Assembly (NCBI RefSeq): GCF_012958305.1
Contig: NZ_JABBYO010000005.1
Coordinates: forward strand, 124,001-188,000
DNA: 64,000 bases
Origin: Tautonia rosea
GTDB lineage: Bacteria > Planctomycetota > Planctomycetia > Isosphaerales > Isosphaeraceae
Direction of reading: 5' to 3'
Positions 10,819-19,587 of the stretch are shown in pieces; the first letter of the stretch is position 1, and each line of letters opens with the position of its first letter. A program made the position numbers and the translations under genes. The notes beneath the pieces are model-generated. The model was not told where the DNA came from. It worked only from the letters and a program-made list of their open reading frames with translations, and ran no database searches.

Positions 10819-12444
10819 ATGAGTCGAGTATTGTCCCCCCTGCCCTGGATCGCTGGCCTTCCACCGATCAAGTCGGTCGTGAACCGGGTGATCCGAACCG
10901 CGGCACAGGTTTCGGAATCTTCCCGGACCGTCAATCCAGCAGCCGATCAGGCTGGGCAACTCAATCGACTCCTCACAAAGTCCCGCGACACGCGGTTCGG
11001 TCTCGATCACCAATTCGAATCCATCCGTCGCGAAGGAAAAGGATCCCCAGACCGACTCGTCCATGCCTTTCAGCGAGCGGTTCCCTTGCGATCCTACGAA
11101 CAGCTTTGGAAGGATTATCTCGCCGACTCATATCCGACGCTCCGCAATGTCACCTGGCCGGGACTTATCCCCTACTTCGCCCTGACCAGCGGAACGACCC
11201 AGGGAGCCACAAAATACATTCCTGTCTCTCGTGAAATGCTGGCATCGAATCGGGCGGCGGCCTGGGCGATGGTCGGTTCGTTCATGGCATCTCGCCCCGA
11301 TTCCCGAATCTTTCAGGGGAAAATCTTCTTCCTCGGTGGATCAACCAATCTGGAAATGCCCTCCCCAGGGGTTCGGCAAGGCGACCTCAGCGCGATTGCG
11401 TCTCTTGAGGTCAGCGAAATCCTTCGTCCCTATACTTTTCCACCCGTTGATCTTGCCCATGAAACGGACTGGGATCGGAAACTCTCGACGCTCGTTGATC
11501 AAAGTCGCTCCGAGCCGATCACCCTGATCAGCGGTGTTCCAAGCTGGCTCCTGATGTTCTTCGAGCGCCTCCTGGAGCGCAGTGGCGCTCGAAGCGTGGC
11601 CGAGGTCTGGCCGACGCTTGAAGTCGTTGTGCATGGCGGGGTGAAATTCGACCCGTATCGGCCGGCCTTCGATCGGATCCTCGGGAGCGATCGCATCGCC
11701 CTTCAGGAAACCTACCCCTGCTCCGAGGGGTTCATCGCCTACGGTGATCAAGCAACCGGTTTGCTTCGGCTTCTGGTGCGCAATGGCCTGTTCTTCGAAT
11801 TTGTCCCGGTCGATGAACTCGATCGCCCCAACCCGACCCGCCACTGGATCGCCAATGCAGAACTCGGGGTGAACTACGCGATCGTGCTCTCAACCTGCGC
11901 GGGCATGTGGGCGCATGTGGTTGGAGATACGGTGCGGTTCGAGTCGCTCGACCCGCCTCTCCTGAGCTTCACCGGACGAACCAAGTACACGCTTTCAGCC
12001 TTTGGAGAGCATCTGATCAGTGAGGAGATTGAGGCCTCAATGGCCCTCGCTGCCGAGCAAACAGGGGCAGCCGTGCAAGAGTGGCACGCCGGCCCAGTGT
12101 TCCAGGGGTCGCTCGGCCACCATCACTTCCTGGTCGAATTTTCGACTCCGCCGACCTCCCTTGATGCCTTCCGCACCGCTCTGGATGCAGATCTGAGCCG
12201 ACGGAATGCCGACTACGCCGCGCATCGGGTCGAGGGTGTCGGCTTGCCAATGCCTGCCCTCTCTTCCGTTCGATCCGGAGCATTCACCGACTGGATGCGA
12301 TCGCGAGGAAAACTCGGAGGTCAGCACAAGGTGCCCCGCATGGACGGCACCGGCCAACTCACTGCCGAGTTGGCCGGTTTCTTCCGAGACTCGGGAGTCG
12401 TCCAGGACGATCGACCTGCCGGGGGGATAACGACCCCCCTCTGA
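10819..12444 (+). CDS. GH3-family acyl-adenylating enzyme
   Basis: 541 residues from the ATG at 10819; a TTG at 10771 would add 16 residues. GH3 motifs are in order: the phosphate loop ALTSGTTQGATKYIP, HGGVKFDPYRPAF, LQETYPCSEGFIAYGD, and VVGDTVRFESLDPPLLSFTGR with the hinge region, then FGEHLISEEIEASM. Plant GH3 proteins adenylate carboxylic acids and couple them to amino acids. Bacterial members are little characterised and are thought to form acyl amides or acyl thioesters. The next gene, on the opposite strand and 18 bases away, is an acyl carrier protein, a natural acceptor for the activated acyl group. Confidence 0.9.
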   Translation: MSRVLSPLPWIAGLPPIKSVVNRVIRTAAQVSESSRTVNPAADQAGQLNRLLTKSRDTRFGLDHQFESIRREGKGSPDRLVHAFQRAVPLRSYEQLWKDYLADSYPTLRNVTWPGLIPYFALTSGTTQGATKYIPVSREMLASNRAAAWAMVGSFMASRPDSRIFQGKIFFLGGSTNLEMPSPGVRQGDLSAIASLEVSEILRPYTFPPVDLAHETDWDRKLSTLVDQSRSEPITLISGVPSWLLMFFERLLERSGARSVAEVWPTLEVVVHGGVKFDPYRPAFDRILGSDRIALQETYPCSEGFIAYGDQATGLLRLLVRNGLFFEFVPVDELDRPNPTRHWIANAELGVNYAIVLSTCAGMWAHVVGDTVRFESLDPPLLSFTGRTKYTLSAFGEHLISEEIEASMALAAEQTGAAVQEWHAGPVFQGSLGHHHFLVEFSTPPTSLDAFRTALDADLSRRNADYAAHRVEGVGLPMPALSSVRSGAFTDWMRSRGKLGGQHKVPRMDGTGQLTAELAGFFRDSGVVQDDRPAGGITTPL

Positions 12445-12450
12445 TTCCGT

Positions 12451-12477
12451 GTTAGCCTGAGATCAGGCGGCCTTTTT
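12451..12477 (+). terminator. Possible intrinsic terminator of the GH3 gene, overlapping the ACP 3' end
   Basis: GCCTG (12455-12459), loop AGAT, CAGGC (12464-12468), then GGCC and five T residues at 12473-12477. The stem is short, so strength is doubtful. It overlaps the last codons of the convergent ACP gene (Lys-Lys-Ala-Ala-stop), whose AAA AAG codons supply the T run on the plus strand. Confidence 0.35.
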
Positions 12478-12714
12478 GCGAGTAATGAGCGAGGCAATCT
12501 GCTCGACGGTGTCGAGGTGATCAACCCCGGCCTCATGAGCTTCAAGGCTCACCTGAAACTGTTCTTCCAGGAAGACGACCAGCCGCAGCGTGCTGATTGA
12601 GTCGAGCACACCGCCAGTAATCAACGGCGTCTGGTCGGTCAGTTCGTCCGGATCTTCTCCTGGAAGAAATTCCAGAAGGAGGAAATCTCGAATCGTCTTT
12701 CGGATGGCGTCCAT
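12463..12714 (-). CDS. Acyl carrier protein
   Basis: 83 residues from the ATG at 12714. The phosphopantetheine site is GGVLDSIS, with Ser39 as the modified residue; the fold is a four-helix ACP with acidic composition and a Lys-rich tail (RKKAA). The motif is DSI rather than the DSL of fatty-acid-synthesis AcpP, and the N-terminus differs, so this is probably a specialised carrier. It follows the AlkP-fold hydrolase gene by 64 bases on the same strand, and both face the GH3 enzyme convergently. Likely role: carrying an acyl group activated by the GH3 enzyme or a ligase elsewhere. Confidence 0.88.
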   Translation of the reverse strand: MDAIRKTIRDFLLLEFLPGEDPDELTDQTPLITGGVLDSISTLRLVVFLEEQFQVSLEAHEAGVDHLDTVEQIASLITRKKAA

Positions 12715-12778
12715 TGGGCTCGGTCCTGGGAAGATCGGTTTACGGAAGTCGACGAGAAGAATCGAAGGGCGGATCCGC

Positions 12779-14323
12779 TCAATCAAGGGCCGACTGATTC
12801 GGAATGGGGGTACCAGCCGTAGTCTGGACTCGGGACTGATCCCGAACCTCATCAAGAACCCGGCCTTCCATCACGTCGGGGATGGCAAGGCCAAGAATGG
12901 AGAGCGATGTCGGCGCGACGTCGGGCAACTCCGCGTCCAGCCGCATGCCTGGACGGATTCCAGGGGCCTCGATCGCGAGCACGCCATCGTTCCGGTGCGT
13001 GGCCGGCAGGTTCGGATCGGGACGGAGCAACGACCGGCAAAATGGGTCCCACTTGGCCATGGCCTGGTAGCCATCGGTCGAGGGGGCAAGGACGTCGGGC
13101 AAGCCCTCTGACGCCGGATCGAGGTTGTAACGCTCGGCCACGTCGAACGCGTCGGCAAAGAGGGGTTGGCCCGTCTCCGGGTCTTCGGCGGCTCGGCAGG
13201 TATCGATGATCTCCGCAATCACCCTGGAAGCGGCCGAGGAACCAGACACCAGCTTCGGGTTCAGGAAGATTGAGCCGCAGAGTTGACCAAACGGAGCGAA
13301 CGCCACCGTTTTCGACCAGTCGCACCCAACCTCTCCTTCGATCGACCGAGGGCCTCGGCGGGCGGTCCCATCCGGAGTCCGTCGGCGTCGCCATCGATCG
13401 AAGCGATCACGGAGCCGACGAACTCGGTACGAGAGGCGGGTTCCGTAGGGCAATCTCCGCTGCAGCCCTGCCTGGCAAAGCAAGCCGTTGACGTCAACCA
13501 GCGCCCGACAGGGACCGAATCCATGGTCGGAAAGGGCAATAACGGCCGCATTGCGTCGCGAGGCCAGTTCCAGCAATCGTCCGACGGCCCGATCGAGTTC
13601 TCGAAGGCAGTTGACGACCTCGACCGACCATTCGGGCTGTTGCTCAGCCGTTTCGTCGAGGTCGAGATAGGGCCAGAGTCGATGCTGAATGCCGTCGAGG
13701 TTATGGAAATGAACCATCAAGGCGGTCCAGTCGCACCGGACGTCGGCTCGCTCGGCGGCTTCGGCCTGAGCTCGAAAGACCTCTTGGTTGCGTCGAGAGA
13801 CGGCTCGAAGCTCTTCAAGCGATCGAGGTCGGCGCTTCCAGAGGACCTTATGGGAATAACCGGGGAGATCGCGAAGAATCTCCTCCCCGAAGTCGGGGCA
13901 CTGGGCAAAGGCCCATTGCAAGCCGGGAGCGTCGGAACCGGCGACGACCAGTCCCCGAACATCGGGCGGGGGATAGGTCATCGGAAGGCCGAGGCTGACA
14001 ACCTCGTGCCCACGTTCCGACAAGGTATCCCAGAGCGTTGGCACTCGGATCCGACCGGCATGGTTGGGTAAGATGGTCCGATCGACCGGGTCGAGATAGT
14101 GGAACTCGTGGATGCCGTGGGTCGGGGGATGGCAGCCGGTCAGGAACGAGGTCCAGGCGACGGGCGTAACCATCGGTTCGGAGGACCAGAGCGTGCCGGT
14201 CGCCGATCGTCGCCAGAGCGCCTGAAGGTTCGGCATCCAGCCCCGATCAAAGGCAGGCCGCAGAACCGCTTCGGTGGCGCCGTCGAGCCCAAGATAGACG
14301 ACCCGAGAGGCGGGGCCCGGCAT
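12779..14323 (-). CDS. Alkaline-phosphatase-superfamily hydrolase (type I phosphodiesterase-like)
   Basis: 514 residues from the ATG at 14323, chosen because AAGGAG stands just upstream; the frame remains open beyond. Metal-site motif YLGLDGATEAV (Asp14), nucleophile region MVTPVAWTSFLTG, HPPTHGIHEFHYLDP, HNLDGIQHRLWPY, and ALSDHGFGP are those of the AP2120-like phosphodiesterase/nucleotide pyrophosphatase family. No signal peptide is evident, so it may act in the cytoplasm. Genes of this type often sit in glycan or lipid assembly clusters. Its downstream partner is the acyl carrier protein. Substrate unknown. Confidence 0.85.
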   Translation of the reverse strand: MPGPASRVVYLGLDGATEAVLRPAFDRGWMPNLQALWRRSATGTLWSSEPMVTPVAWTSFLTGCHPPTHGIHEFHYLDPVDRTILPNHAGRIRVPTLWDTLSERGHEVVSLGLPMTYPPPDVRGLVVAGSDAPGLQWAFAQCPDFGEEILRDLPGYSHKVLWKRRPRSLEELRAVSRRNQEVFRAQAEAAERADVRCDWTALMVHFHNLDGIQHRLWPYLDLDETAEQQPEWSVEVVNCLRELDRAVGRLLELASRRNAAVIALSDHGFGPCRALVDVNGLLCQAGLQRRLPYGTRLSYRVRRLRDRFDRWRRRRTPDGTARRGPRSIEGEVGCDWSKTVAFAPFGQLCGSIFLNPKLVSGSSAASRVIAEIIDTCRAAEDPETGQPLFADAFDVAERYNLDPASEGLPDVLAPSTDGYQAMAKWDPFCRSLLRPDPNLPATHRNDGVLAIEAPGIRPGMRLDAELPDVAPTSLSILGLAIPDVMEGRVLDEVRDQSRVQTTAGTPIPNQSALD

Positions 14324-14632
14324 ACGCACTCCTTCGCGATGACTTGGCCGGGAAGACCACCCCCTCCGATGCCCTTTCAAGCGGCACTCTTCCTGAGTCG
14401 CCGCCCTGGCATCCGGACCAGTCCTGACCGGAACCGCAGGCGAAAACCGGAGGGGACGTCGCACCCTATCCCGCTCGGCCCTGGTGGTCAATCCGAGATT
14501 CGATCAAGCCGGAGCCTTCCCTTCGCCGATTCTCTGAGCACAGGAGAGATGAGTATTGCCGGCCGGGATGGCGCCTGGCATCCGAGATGACTCGCCGAGG
14601 GATTGGCACCGCGACCAGGGAGGCGTCGTCCG
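14324..14632. other. Divergent intergenic region
   Basis: 309 bases between the AlkP-fold hydrolase and the polysaccharide-export gene, transcribed away from each other. GGGAGG at about 14618-14623 is the ribosome site of the plus-strand gene. I see no clear promoter boxes, RNA or repeat. Confidence 0.3.
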
Positions 14633-15370
14633 ATGATCGGACGCGGGGGCTCATCGTATCGTTACGTTCTGTTCGGCGTGGTGACCGGCCTCGCTATCTT
14701 GGGGATCGTCTCCGGGTGTTCCTTGCAGCAACGCAAGGAGGAACGGAGAATTCCTCAGTATGGGGTCGTCGATCTGGGACAGCCCCGAGAGCTGAACCAG
14801 GTCATTCTCCCACCCTATGTGATCGAGCCACCCGATGAGCTGGAGATCATCGTTCGACCGACGTCGATCGACCTGACCCAGCGGATTGCGACAGTCCAGC
14901 CCGATGGCGTCATCGACCTCGGCCTCGGAGGAGTCTTCCCTGTTGTTGGGTTGACACTGGAACAGGCAGAGGCAGTGATTACCGAACGCTTGAGAGAGCG
15001 TCTCGCTCGCGAAGGGAACACACCCGAAGACCCGATCGAGGTCTCGGTGCGCCTCGCGAATTCATCCCGCAGCAAGTTTTACTACGTGATCGGTGCGGTC
15101 TCAAATCAGGGACCGATTCCTTACACTGGTGGAGAAACCGTGCTTCGGGCGATCTTGCAGGCTGGGTTACGACCCAACAGTCTCCCCGAGAAAGCTTACC
15201 TGTCCCGCCCCCAAACCCTTGGCCAGCCCGATGTCGTCTTGCGGATCGACTGGGAAGCGATCCGAGATCGCGGCGACACCACGACGAATTACCAGGTCTT
15301 TCCTGGCGACCGGATCGTCGTACCCGGAACCAAGGAACGAGGGCTGCTCCAAACCCTGTTGGGGGGGTAA
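14633..15370 (+). CDS. Polysaccharide biosynthesis/export lipoprotein (Wza-like)
   Basis: 245 residues from the ATG at 14633, with a GGGAGG ribosome site. The N-terminus has a basic start, one hydrophobic stretch and a lipobox ending IVSGC, so it is probably a lipoprotein. The Poly_export domain follows: YVIEPPDELEIIVRP, VQPDGVIDLGLGGVFPVVGLTLEQAE, then a SLBB-like domain (YYVIGAVSNQGPIPYTGGETVLRAILQAG) and the closing VFPGDRIVVPG. Such proteins form the outer-membrane channel for capsule or exopolysaccharide. No polymerase or tyrosine kinase gene is adjacent, so its export partners must lie elsewhere. Confidence 0.9.
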   Translation: MIGRGGSSYRYVLFGVVTGLAILGIVSGCSLQQRKEERRIPQYGVVDLGQPRELNQVILPPYVIEPPDELEIIVRPTSIDLTQRIATVQPDGVIDLGLGGVFPVVGLTLEQAEAVITERLRERLAREGNTPEDPIEVSVRLANSSRSKFYYVIGAVSNQGPIPYTGGETVLRAILQAGLRPNSLPEKAYLSRPQTLGQPDVVLRIDWEAIRDRGDTTTNYQVFPGDRIVVPGTKERGLLQTLLGG

Positions 15371-15422
15371 GGTCCGGCGCGATTCTGCGAGAAATGGCCT
15401 GACGTTCCAGGCAATCGATGGG

Positions 15423-15872
15423 TCACCAGGGATCGCCACAGGCTCGACGAGCATCCCGTTCGAACCAGTTATCGAGGTAATAATGCTGGCCTCGAGCCCA
15501 GGCCCATCCGCTCGCCAGGAGGTAGGCAGGAAGAAACGCTGGACCCCAGCGTTCGACCTGCCGGACGTGGGCCTGCTCGTGATCTCGGCAGCCGTCGAGA
15601 CAGTGGGTGTCTCGTCCAATGATCACATGGCCAAGCGTCATGGCGGCGGCCCCGGCACACCGACGAAGGAACCAATGCGAGAAGCCGCCGTGGAATTCGA
15701 TCGCTCCTCGACGAATCTGAGCCCGACCTCCTGAGCAAAGCGTCAGTACCCCGGCGGTCAGCCCGACGGCGGTCGTGGGAGAGGCCCAGGCATAGCAGAC
15801 GCACCGTTTGACCCATCGGGCTCGGCGACGGGGGGGGGTGGCATCGGAGGCGGCGATACGGGTACGGCTCAT
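15423..15872 (-). CDS. Small conserved-looking protein with HExxH motif, function unknown
   Basis: 149 residues. I cannot name a family. A HExxH zinc-protease-like motif (HEQAH, residues 98-102) lies in RDHEQAHVRQVERWGP, followed by FLPAYLLASGWAW, a hydrophobic stretch, and a charged C-terminus with NWFERDAR. The preceding GHVIIGRDTHCLDGCRDHE resembles small proteins in which the HE-x-x-H segment follows a 'vigr' loop. A hydrophobic segment near residues 30-47 might be membrane-associated. Because the ordinary metalloprotease fold is larger, catalysis is uncertain. It is convergent with the polysaccharide export gene. Confidence 0.6.
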   Translation of the reverse strand: MSRTRIAASDATPPRRRARWVKRCVCYAWASPTTAVGLTAGVLTLCSGGRAQIRRGAIEFHGGFSHWFLRRCAGAAAMTLGHVIIGRDTHCLDGCRDHEQAHVRQVERWGPAFLPAYLLASGWAWARGQHYYLDNWFERDARRACGDPW

Positions 15873-16166
15873 TGTGAGATTCCTCCATTCGAAGGAATTC
15901 AGGACACGATCGTCGGTTCAACTCGCCCGAATTGGTGCTGAATTGCTTGCCGGATCGGTTGATACGGTTCTCTGAAACGGCTGAAAGCCGGGTGGTCAAT
16001 TGATTGTACCGGTCTGCTCGGGTATGAAGTTGCCGAGCCAGACCATTTTCCCGAACTCGTTGCCGGGACGGGGCGTCCTACATCGTGACCGTTGAGCCGA
16101 AGTGGGCATCACCAGCCCCCTCCCGGGACGATCGACGCCCTCCTGAGCCTCCAGGGAGCTGACTGC

Positions 16167-17804
16167 ATGAGCCACCACGACGATCCGAACGCCGCAGGCG
16201 CCGCCAAGGTCGGGTCACGCGACCTGTTTCTGTTCTGGTCCTGCTTCATTGCGTTGATCGCCACAGCGTTCGCCTTTATCACCCGAGTGCTGATCATGGA
16301 CGAGTGGCAGGCCGACTTCGGCCTGACCGAGACGGAGAAGGGGGAGATCTTCGGCGTCGGCCTCTGGCCGTTCGCGGTGAGCATCGTCCTGTTTAGCCTG
16401 ATCATCGACCGGATCGGTTACGGCAAGGCGATGGCCTTCGCCTTCGCCACCCACCTGGGGGCGGCCCTGATCCTCTTCTTCGCCAAGCCGCTCACCGAGA
16501 GCCTGGGCATCCGTGGCTACTGGGTGCTCTACATCGGCTCGTTTGTGATGGCGCTGGGGAACGGGACGGTGGAGGCAGTGATCAATCCGGTGGTCGCCAC
16601 GTTGTTCCCGAACGCGAAGACGAAGTGGCTGAACATCCTGCACGCCGGCTGGCCGGGCGGCCTGGTCCTGGGTGGCATCCTGACAATCGCCATGGGAGGG
16701 CTGAGCTGGCAGTACAAGGTGGGCCTCGTCTTCTTGCCGGTCATCGCCTACGGGGTTCTGATGCTCCCGCAAAAGTTCCCTGTGTCTGAGCGCGTGGCGG
16801 CGGGTGTCTCTTACAAGGCGATGCTGCAGCAGGTCGGGGTCATCGGCGCGCTCATCGTCTCGATCATGCTCGTCTGGGAGATCACCCGGGTCTTCATGGA
16901 GTCGGGCGTGCTGTTCCAGGGGATGAGCGACCAGAACATTCTGATCGCCCGGCTGGTTATCGTGGCCGTGATGACCGGGGCCTTTGGGGCTTATGTGCAC
17001 GCTCCGGGACGTCCAATTTTCATCTTCCTCTTGCTGATCATGATCCCATTGGCAACGACGGAGCTGGGGACCGACAGCTGGATCACCTCGCTGATGGAAC
17101 CGGAAATGACCCGGTTCAACCTGAACCCGGGATGGGTCCTGGTCTATACGTCACTAATTATGCTCATCCTCCGATTTTTCGCCGGGCCGATTGTGCACCG
17201 GATCTCCCCGCTCGGATTGCTGGCGGTCAGCGCTCTGCTGGCCGCCTGCGGCCTGGTCTTCCTCTCAAAGTCGAGCGGGTTGATGATTCTCGCCGCCGCC
17301 ACCCTGTACGGCTTCGGCAAGACGTTCTTCTGGCCGACGATGCTGGGCGTGGTGGCCGAGCAGTATCCCAAGGGAGGCGCCATGACGCTCAACACGATCG
17401 CCGGCGTCGGGATGCTCTCCGTCGGTGTGCTCGGGAACCCGCTGCTGGGGAATATCCAGGACAAGGAGGCGGTCGAACAGCTTCAGGCCACGAATCCGAC
17501 GGTGTTTGAGAAGGTGGTCGGAGAGGAGCGGATCAGCGTCTTCGGAACCTATCGGCCATTGATTCAGGAGCAGATTGACCAGCTCCCGCCCGATCAGCAG
17601 GCCGAAGTCGCCGCGATTCGCGAGGCAGCCAAGAAGAACGCCCTCATGACCGTGGCGATCTTCCCCTGCATCATGTTCGTCAGCTACATGCTCCTGATCC
17701 TTTACTATCGCTCGCAGGGTGGCTACAAGCCGCAGATCCTTGTGACGGATCAGGAGGAGTCGGAGATGATGACGGGTGGTGTCGTGGGTCCGGCCGAAAT
17801 GTGA
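16167..17804 (+). CDS. MFS transporter
   Basis: 545 residues from the ATG at 16167, preceded by AGGGAG. About twelve hydrophobic helices can be drawn, with the first at FLFWSCFIALIATAFAFITRV and a conserved cytoplasmic loop RIGYGKAMAF after helix 2. The region about 445-505 is a long hydrophilic insert before the last helix (rich in Glu and Gln), and the C-terminus is acidic. The family moves small solutes by proton or sodium coupling, but the substrate cannot be inferred. It is followed on the same strand by an NCS1-like permease. Confidence 0.85.
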   Translation: MSHHDDPNAAGAAKVGSRDLFLFWSCFIALIATAFAFITRVLIMDEWQADFGLTETEKGEIFGVGLWPFAVSIVLFSLIIDRIGYGKAMAFAFATHLGAALILFFAKPLTESLGIRGYWVLYIGSFVMALGNGTVEAVINPVVATLFPNAKTKWLNILHAGWPGGLVLGGILTIAMGGLSWQYKVGLVFLPVIAYGVLMLPQKFPVSERVAAGVSYKAMLQQVGVIGALIVSIMLVWEITRVFMESGVLFQGMSDQNILIARLVIVAVMTGAFGAYVHAPGRPIFIFLLLIMIPLATTELGTDSWITSLMEPEMTRFNLNPGWVLVYTSLIMLILRFFAGPIVHRISPLGLLAVSALLAACGLVFLSKSSGLMILAAATLYGFGKTFFWPTMLGVVAEQYPKGGAMTLNTIAGVGMLSVGVLGNPLLGNIQDKEAVEQLQATNPTVFEKVVGEERISVFGTYRPLIQEQIDQLPPDQQAEVAAIREAAKKNALMTVAIFPCIMFVSYMLLILYYRSQGGYKPQILVTDQEESEMMTGGVVGPAEM

Positions 17805-17832
17805 CGATTGCCCATCTCCTGAGCGTCCGCGG

Positions 17833-17886
17833 GGGCAGGGTCCGGCGTTTCGACCGAGCACGGTCGATGCGATCGGTCCCCTGCCC
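17833..17886 (+). other. Nested inverted repeats between two transporter genes
   Basis: An outer pair GGGCAGGG (17833-17840) and CCCTGCCC (17879-17886) encloses an inner hairpin CGACCG-AGCA-CGGTCG (17851-17866). There is no T tract after it, so it is not a typical intrinsic terminator. It could be a structured leader or processing site of the NCS1-like permease mRNA. Confidence 0.35.
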
Positions 17887-17928
17887 TCGCTGCGTTGCTG
17901 ACGATCGAGCGTTGCACGAGAATTCCTG

Positions 17929-19434
17929 ATGAACCTCAGAGACGTTGGTTGGCCCCCCCGGTTGCAAAGGGCGTTGCAGAACCCGTCAACCGACCGAGAC
18001 CCCTGGTCGGCTCGGGTCGCGGGGGCCTTGATTTCAGGCTATCTCTGGGTGGCATTTACCGATGCAATCGCCACGACCTCTCTGGCCGTGGGTGGCCTCG
18101 TACCAGCAATCACGGGGGCGGCGATCGGTGGGCTCCTGGCGTGTGTCCTGCTCTTTCTTGGACCATCACTGCAAGGACTGCAAACTCGCCAGCCGTTGAT
18201 GGTGGTGGCGAGCGCTGCGTTTGGAATTCGTGGCTCGGCGTTGGTGCCGGGGCTCTTGCTCGGCCTCGTGCAAATGACCTGGTTCGCCGTCGCGGTCCAT
18301 TACGCCGTCGAGTTCAATCTCAGAGGGTTGCTTGCCGCCGGACTGATCAATCCGAGAGATCTCCGGGCCGGGCCGATCGGCTCTCCGATCACCCAGAGCA
18401 CGGTCTACGCCGCGACCGCGATGCTCTGGGCCGTGTCAGCGGCTTTGGTTTCCACCCGGTTCATCCGATGGATCGCAGCCCTGATGATCGTCTATCCGAT
18501 CTTCATCGCTCTCAGTTACGCGGGAGCGATGGTCTGGTCGATTCCCGGCCTGCCAAGCTACCGGGACGCCGCCGCCGACCCGATCAACGCCGCCCGACTG
18601 GCCACCGGTCCTGCCTTCTGGGGCATGGTTCAGTATGTCTTCGGTTTCTCGGCGATCGTCTCCAGTCAGGCGGTCAACTGGGGAGCCACGCTCAACCGAG
18701 AGAGCGACGTGCGGAAGGCAGGGGCGGTTGGGGTCGGCCTGGCCTCGACGATCATTGCGACGATTGCCTTGCTGATCGTTGCCGGCTCGATCGGCCGGGA
18801 TGCGATGGATCAAGGCTCCGAGGCAGGAGCCAACTCGAACGACTTGCTCCTCGCCAACCCTGATGCAGCCGAACTCGCTCCTCCCCTCGTTCCCTTTCCC
18901 AGGAATCCCGAAGCGTACAGACTTGGAACTGTCCTGGAGAGTCGCATCGGAGGCATCCTCGGTGGGATTGCCTTGATCGTGCTGGGCCTCGGTTCGCTCG
19001 CCTCCGCCGTGTATGCGGCGTATGCCTACAGCAACCGACTGGAGTCGATCCGGAAGCGTCCCCGGCGCTGGGCCTGGGGAGTGGTGGGAGCGGTTGTCGC
19101 CTATCCGTTGATGGTCACGGGCCTGGCTGCCAATGTCCCTCTAGTTATCGACCTGACGGCCGGAATGGTTGCGCCCATGCTCGGCGTGCTCACGGCGGCC
19201 TGGCTCCGGCATCGCACTTCCTGGCCTGGTCCCGCTCCTGGAATTTGCTTCGATGCGATGATTGCCTGGGGAGCCGGTTCGATCGTGGGACTCCTCCCGG
19301 TTCTCGCCCGAGTGGTCCCGATGGCTGCAGCAGTTCGATGGCTTCCCATGGCGTTGCTTGCCTACCTTGTCGCAATCGCGATCATGACGGGAAGCGACGT
19401 CATTCGCTCTCTTGGGAAACGTTCCGCCACGTAA
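17929..19434 (+). CDS. NCS1-like (purine-cytosine) permease
   Basis: 501 residues with about twelve hydrophobic helices. The N-terminal part (DPWSARVAGALISGYLWVAFTDAIATTSLAVGG, then FLGPSLQGLQTRQPLMVVASAAFGIRG) resembles the substrate-binding helices of the NCS1 cytosine/hydantoin permeases. An extended loop at about residues 290-335 (rich in Asn, Pro and Ala) separates two helices. Family members take up nucleobases, hydantoins or related compounds with Na+ or H+. The start ATG is in a GAGAATTCCTG context without a strong ribosome site. The substrate here is not predictable. Confidence 0.75.
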   Translation: MNLRDVGWPPRLQRALQNPSTDRDPWSARVAGALISGYLWVAFTDAIATTSLAVGGLVPAITGAAIGGLLACVLLFLGPSLQGLQTRQPLMVVASAAFGIRGSALVPGLLLGLVQMTWFAVAVHYAVEFNLRGLLAAGLINPRDLRAGPIGSPITQSTVYAATAMLWAVSAALVSTRFIRWIAALMIVYPIFIALSYAGAMVWSIPGLPSYRDAAADPINAARLATGPAFWGMVQYVFGFSAIVSSQAVNWGATLNRESDVRKAGAVGVGLASTIIATIALLIVAGSIGRDAMDQGSEAGANSNDLLLANPDAAELAPPLVPFPRNPEAYRLGTVLESRIGGILGGIALIVLGLGSLASAVYAAYAYSNRLESIRKRPRRWAWGVVGAVVAYPLMVTGLAANVPLVIDLTAGMVAPMLGVLTAAWLRHRTSWPGPAPGICFDAMIAWGAGSIVGLLPVLARVVPMAAAVRWLPMALLAYLVAIAIMTGSDVIRSLGKRSAT

Positions 19435-19587
19435 TGACCTCGGAAACACTTCGAGGCGCGAGTCATTCTGCGCCGACTCCCCAATCCATGACTTTAGGAA
19501 CGATTGTCGGACAGAGCCTTCGGGCCGATAATGAGGGTTCAGTGATCGTTGACGATGCCCCGAGACGTGCCCCCTCACGGAGTCCTC

